Assembly: GCA_018064455.1 (NCBI GenBank)
Contig: JAGHVH010000010.1
Location: 124,001 to 188,000, forward strand
From: Candidatus Limimonas egerieequi
GTDB taxonomy: Bacteria > Bacillota > Clostridia > Oscillospirales > Acutalibacteraceae
Direction: 5' to 3'
DNA: 64,000 bases
A model generated the notes under the pieces. That model was given only the letters and a program-made list of their open reading frames with translations. It was not told where the DNA came from and did no database searches. A program made the position numbers and the translations under genes. Below are positions 60,654 to 64,000 of this stretch, one piece after another. The number at the start of each line of letters is the position of its first letter. Positions within the stretch are counted from its first letter, which is position 1.

Positions 60654-60772
60654 GTCTTTCACTCCAAAAACAAATTTCTTGATAATGATACCCTATTTAC
60701 CTTGCAATTTCAATAAATTATATATAAAATAATATTGTTAAATTGATAACTTACTATTTATAGGAGGTTCCT

Positions 60773-61717
60773 ATGGACGATAGTTTAAAAGAATTAGAAG
60801 CTCTTTTGGAAGAAAACAAAAAGCTCAAAGCAAAAAACGAGAAACTCTACAAGGATTGTGTTTCGTTTGCCAAGAAAATTAAGGCAAACGAGGATGCAAC
60901 TTCAAAAGTAGCAGAACTCGAATCTGAAATAGACAATTTGAAAGCTGAAATCGCGCGCCTTGCCTCAACAGAGCGCCCTTTAGAGTATGTTGAGCCAGAC
61001 CCAGTTGTTGAACAAGTTGAGGAAGAAACAATTGACTTCAACGCTGATCCAATCGAAGCTGAGACAGTTGAAGAGCCACTATTTGAGGAACGTGTTAATA
61101 CCGAACCTGCTCCTTACGTTGAAGGCGAAGATGTAGTGCCAAAGAATCACACTACATATAAAAAATCCGGTTTCCGCACTTTCATAAGAGCTATCGTTTG
61201 GGTTATATTCATACTTTCCCTCATCGTTAGCCTTTGCAGTGGCGTTGCATATGCATTCTCCACAACTTACGATGGCTATGCTGTTGGCGGATATCGTTTC
61301 GCATCTGTTTTCAACAATCTTCTCAGCCCAGACATTACAACTGATGATGTTGTTCTCGTAAAATACACTGATTTTGACGGCATAGAGCTTGGCTCAAGCG
61401 TTATGACCACCAAGGACACCAGATCATTTGCAAAGATAAAGTCACTTGATCGAGTTAACGGTGTTAACATTGCAACTGTTGAGGACAACCGTGGCGAATA
61501 TACAGTAAACGAGAATCAATTTTATGGACCAGTAAAGTTCAAAATTCCTTATGCTGGCCGTGTTGTACAGTATGCTTGTGCTAACGAGTACAACTATCTC
61601 GCAATTGTATTATCAGCAGACCTTGTATGTCTTGCTCTCCTACTCCTTATCCCATCAAACAAGGCAAAAGCACCTAAGTTTGGCAAGGATTACACAGTAG
61701 AAGATTTCACAATTTAA
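60773..61717 (+). CDS. Coiled-coil membrane protein with a signal-peptidase-like domain lacking obvious catalytic residues
   Basis: A 314-aa protein. Order: coiled coil (about 1-65, LKELEALLEENKKLKAKNEKL), acidic linker (about 70-125), membrane helix (about 143-170), an extracytoplasmic region and a final helix (about 285-303). The outer region (SPDITTDDVVLVKYTDFDGIELGSSV ... YGPVKFKIPYAGRVVQY) follows the layout of SipW-type signal peptidases (S-x-M-x-P-x-x-x-G-D-x-V-x-V ... G-x-V-x-x-x-I-P-x-x-G-x-V), but no catalytic Ser-Met pair is seen. Start has AGGAGG. Role unknown; it may be a scaffold. Confidence 0.55.
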   Translation: MDDSLKELEALLEENKKLKAKNEKLYKDCVSFAKKIKANEDATSKVAELESEIDNLKAEIARLASTERPLEYVEPDPVVEQVEEETIDFNADPIEAETVEEPLFEERVNTEPAPYVEGEDVVPKNHTTYKKSGFRTFIRAIVWVIFILSLIVSLCSGVAYAFSTTYDGYAVGGYRFASVFNNLLSPDITTDDVVLVKYTDFDGIELGSSVMTTKDTRSFAKIKSLDRVNGVNIATVEDNRGEYTVNENQFYGPVKFKIPYAGRVVQYACANEYNYLAIVLSADLVCLALLLLIPSNKAKAPKFGKDYTVEDFTI

Positions 61718-61755
61718 TTTTTTATGAACGTTTTAATACAAATGTATTATTAAGG

Positions 61756-61785
61756 TTGATTATCACTCTTATGTTGTGTTAAAAT
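61756..61785 (+). promoter_or_regulatory. Probable promoter for the epimerase-like gene
   Basis: TTGATT (61756-61761), 18 bases, TAAAAT (61780-61785), about 51 bases before the start codon. Confidence 0.5.
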
Positions 61786-61836
61786 ATTTAAGCTAACAAT
61801 TATAACTTGCGTTATAAATTTTTTGGAGGTATAACC

Positions 61837-63384
61837 ATGGCAAACAAAAAGGTATTTATTACCGGTGCTTCCGGTAACATGGGTTGGGCGTCTTTCAAGA
61901 GAATCTATGATTATCGTTCTGACCTTGACATCGTTGTTCTTCTCCGTGATTCACAGAAGAACCGTGATAAGTTTGCTCCATATCTTGGCGACAAGAGAGT
62001 AAAAATTGTTTGGGGCGACTTCAACAACTATGATGCAATCCTTGAATGCGTAACAGGTGCATCATATGTACTTCACATCGGTGGTATGGTTTCCCCTGCT
62101 GCTGACTATTGGCCAAAGAAGACATTAAAGACAAACGTACTTGCAGCTGAAAATATCGTTAAGGCTATCAAGGCTCAGCCAAATCCTGACGACATCGCTG
62201 TTGTATATATCGGTACAGTTGCTGAAACAGGTAACCGTCCATATGGTATCCACTGGGGCCGTACAGGTGACCCTCTTAAGGTTTCTGTATATGACCACTA
62301 TGCAATCTCTAAGATCCGCGCTGAGCGTGTATTCGCAGAGTCAGGTCTTAAGAAGTGGGTTTCAATGCGTCAGTCTGGTATCCTTTATCCAGCAATCCTT
62401 AAGAACATGGACCCTATCATGTACCACGTTCCAATGAACGACGTTCTTGAGTGGGCTACAGTTGATGATTCAGCTATCCTTATGGAACACTTCTGCTCAG
62501 ACGATCTTCCAGATGAGTTCTACAGAAACTTCTACAACATCGGTTCTGGTCCTTCATTCAGAATCACTCTCTATGAGTTTGAGGATTACCTCCTCAAGAC
62601 AATCGGTATGGGCAAGGATGCTTCAAAGCGTATCTTCAAGCCAAACTGGTTCATCGACAGAAACTTCCACGGCCAGTGGTATGCTGACTCAGATCTTCTT
62701 GATGATTACCTTCACTTCCGTCAGAACATTCCTGCTGACCAGTACTTCGAGAGCATGAAGAAGGATATTCCTTGGTTCTATCAGCTTTCTGCTGTTACTC
62801 GCGTTCCTGGTATCTCTGATATCACTCGTTTCGCTATCGGTATGATCGCTAAGGACAAGAGATTTGGTACAAGAACATGGATTGCTACAAACAATGATGA
62901 GCGTATGAACGCTTACTGGGGTGACACAGAGTCATTCGGTATGGCTCACTACAAGAAGCTCTCAGACAAGTGGTCTGATTGGGATCTTACACCTCCATCA
63001 AACGACATCAAAGAAGCTGACAAGTTCAAACTTGACCATGGTTATGATGAGTCTAAGTCTCTTGACAAGCTCTCAGCTGCTGACCTCAAGAAGGCTGCTG
63101 AATTCCGTGGTGGTGAATATCTCGATTCTAAGAAGCCTGATGATGTTTATGCTCCATCACACTGGAAGTGCGCATTTGGTCACGAGTTCGACATGAGCGT
63201 TAACACAGTACTTAAGGGCGGCCACTGGTGCCCAGAGTGCGATCCTATGCCATGGAACTATGACGCAATCGCTAAGGTTAACCCATTCTTTGCACAGGTT
63301 TGGTATGCAGACCACGGCAAGAACGAAGACCTTGTTCAGGGCGAAGAAATCTACAGAGATTACGACGAATATCAGAAGAAGTAA
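61837..63384 (+). CDS. NAD-dependent epimerase/dehydratase fused to a C-terminal treble-clef zinc module
   Basis: A 515-aa protein. The N-terminal part is an extended SDR: VFITGASGNMGWASFKRI (NAD site), VWGDFNNYDAI, and the catalytic-type Tyr-x3-Lys in YDHYAISKIRAER. The C-terminal 75 residues hold WKCAFGHEFDMSVNTVLKGGHWCPECD, a treble-clef zinc-ribbon pattern (C-x3-G-H ... C-P-x-C) usually found repeated in unrelated proteins. Strong codon bias suggests high expression. ATG 61837 with GGAGGT is preferred over the track's start ten codons earlier. Substrate unknown. Confidence 0.78.
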   Translation: MANKKVFITGASGNMGWASFKRIYDYRSDLDIVVLLRDSQKNRDKFAPYLGDKRVKIVWGDFNNYDAILECVTGASYVLHIGGMVSPAADYWPKKTLKTNVLAAENIVKAIKAQPNPDDIAVVYIGTVAETGNRPYGIHWGRTGDPLKVSVYDHYAISKIRAERVFAESGLKKWVSMRQSGILYPAILKNMDPIMYHVPMNDVLEWATVDDSAILMEHFCSDDLPDEFYRNFYNIGSGPSFRITLYEFEDYLLKTIGMGKDASKRIFKPNWFIDRNFHGQWYADSDLLDDYLHFRQNIPADQYFESMKKDIPWFYQLSAVTRVPGISDITRFAIGMIAKDKRFGTRTWIATNNDERMNAYWGDTESFGMAHYKKLSDKWSDWDLTPPSNDIKEADKFKLDHGYDESKSLDKLSAADLKKAAEFRGGEYLDSKKPDDVYAPSHWKCAFGHEFDMSVNTVLKGGHWCPECDPMPWNYDAIAKVNPFFAQVWYADHGKNEDLVQGEEIYRDYDEYQKK

Positions 63385-63398
63385 TTTTAACAACACAA

Positions 63399-63431
63399 AA
63401 GGCCTGCTGGTTTCAGCAGGCCTTAATTTTT
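63399..63431. terminator. Bidirectional terminator between the epimerase-like gene and pyrB
   Basis: AAGGCCTGCTG and CAGCAGGCCTT form an 11-bp perfect stem around GTTT, followed by AATTTTTTT on the + strand and TTTTGTG on the minus strand. Confidence 0.88.
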
Positions 63432-63440
63432 TTATTCAGT

Positions 63441-64000
63441 TTAGAAAGATTTATGAGCTTTTGTCTCACAGTATAGGCATCTGTAGCCATTATCTGTTTT
63501 GACAAAAAGGTGTTCAAGTCCCTGTTCGATACTACTGATACAACGAGCGTTATCGCACCTAATAATGCTTGGGTCGAAGCTTTCAGCACCAAGTTTTGAT
63601 GGCTTGGAGAAATTGCCATTTACTCTCTCCTGCTCATTCAATTCAAGCAGTTTTAGGATTAATGCCATACGAATGAATTTACCGTTTTTAACCTGTCTAA
63701 AGTAAGCGGCTCTTGGGTCATCATCAACCTCAACGGCTATTTCATTTACTCTTGGCAATGGATGCATGACAATGAGGTCAGACTTTGCAGTATTCAACTT
63801 CTCATTATCAAGAATGTAAATTCCTTCAAGTCTTGCATAGACAGTTGGGTCACGGAAGCGTTCCCTCTGAATACGTGTCATATATAGCACGTCAAGCTCT
63901 GGCATTACAGCCTCAAGTGAATCTGTCTCAGCAAAGTCAATCTCGTTCTTTTCGAGAATTTCTGTCTTAATGTTTTCAGGGATTTTTAGTTCCTCTGGTG
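63441..64000 (-). CDS. pyrB: Aspartate carbamoyltransferase with fused PyrI-type zinc domain (5' end outside window)
   Basis: The frame stays open to the right edge (about 186 codons visible), beyond the Met used by the ORF track. It contains the ATCase C-terminal half: [26 protein letters not shown] and the final [21 protein letters not shown]. After the usual PyrB end it continues for about 55 residues with CDNARCISS...NGYRCLYCE, the four-cysteine zinc site of the PyrI regulatory chain, but without PyrI's allosteric domain. ATCase makes carbamoyl aspartate, the first committed step of pyrimidine synthesis. pyrB-pyrI full fusions are known elsewhere; a zinc-domain-only fusion is less usual. 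Confidence 0.9.
   Translation of the reverse strand, partial: PEELKIPENIKTEILEKNEIDFAETDSLEAVMPELDVLYMTRIQRERFRDPTVYARLEGIYILDNEKLNTAKSDLIVMHPLPRVNEIAVEVDDDPRAAYFRQVKNGKFIRMALILKLLELNEQERVNGNFSKPSKLGAESFDPSIIRCDNARCISSIEQGLEHLFVKTDNGYRCLYCETKAHKSF

Overview
The window reads as a chromosomal segment of a low-GC, anaerobic Firmicute, most likely a Lachnospiraceae-type Clostridium. The pointers are HemZ rather than an oxygen-dependent coproporphyrinogen oxidase, a class III fructose-bisphosphatase, an IspH protein fused to S1 domains next to plsC and cmk, the HU-RqcP-DivIC-S1 neighbourhood, strong AGGAGG ribosome binding sites, frequent TTG/GTG starts, and tight gene packing with short overlaps. 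I cannot name a species. No tRNA, rRNA, CRISPR array, insertion sequence or prophage was recognised.

Layout. 1-5.6 kb: tail of a ferredoxin-like gene, an unknown 91-aa ORF, uvrA, a 51-aa membrane peptide missed by the ORF track, and fbp. 5.7-14.9 kb: one compact + strand run of recJ, rel, a metallo-beta-lactamase-fold hydrolase, hemZ, a short uridine-kinase-like gene and a MurJ/SpoVB-type flippase. 14.9-22.3 kb: hup, rqcP, divIC-like and S1-domain genes, a fumarase alpha subunit without its beta partner, an RNA methyltransferase, a lipid kinase, radA, a DUF6873-like gene and a membrane protein. 22.4-32.0 kb: accessory functions (ssDNA-binding YdbC, cupin, MFS transporter, DUF362, nuclease lipoprotein, Nudix, two convergent lipase-like paralogues around a candidate small RNA, phosphatase, MATE transporter, tocopherol-cyclase-like protein). 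32.0-40.9 kb: a tyrosine recombinase-TetR pair, a large hybrid histidine kinase, yajC-tgt-queA on the minus strand, and asd.

41.0-49.7 kb is the most distinctive region: a corrinoid-dependent methyl-transfer cluster. It encodes a UroD-family methyltransferase, a B12-binding corrinoid protein, a methyltetrahydrofolate methyltransferase, an ASKHA-type corrinoid reductive activator and a PucR-type regulator. A tetrahydrofolate riboswitch lies just downstream of the pterin methyltransferase and controls a folate transporter (folT). The cluster also contains a divergent, cysteine-rich GroEL paralogue without its Gly-Met tail, and a 67-aa protein of unknown function. The expected chemistry is methyl donor to corrinoid protein (UroD-like enzyme), then corrinoid protein to THF (pterin enzyme). 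The activator would rescue oxidised cobalamin and FolT would supply folate. The substrate and the role of the chaperonin are unknown.

49.7-64 kb: minus-strand housekeeping and envelope genes (DEDDh exonuclease, a short DHHW-like protein with an MBOAT acyltransferase, ComEA-like, FkbM methyltransferase, ispH-S1, plsC, cmk, BaiN-like flavoprotein, RpiR regulator, a half-length AI-2E-type permease, a small membrane protein). Then come two + strand genes (a coiled-coil protein with a signal-peptidase-like tail and an epimerase with a C-terminal zinc module), and finally pyrB fused to a PyrI-type zinc domain, running off the right edge.
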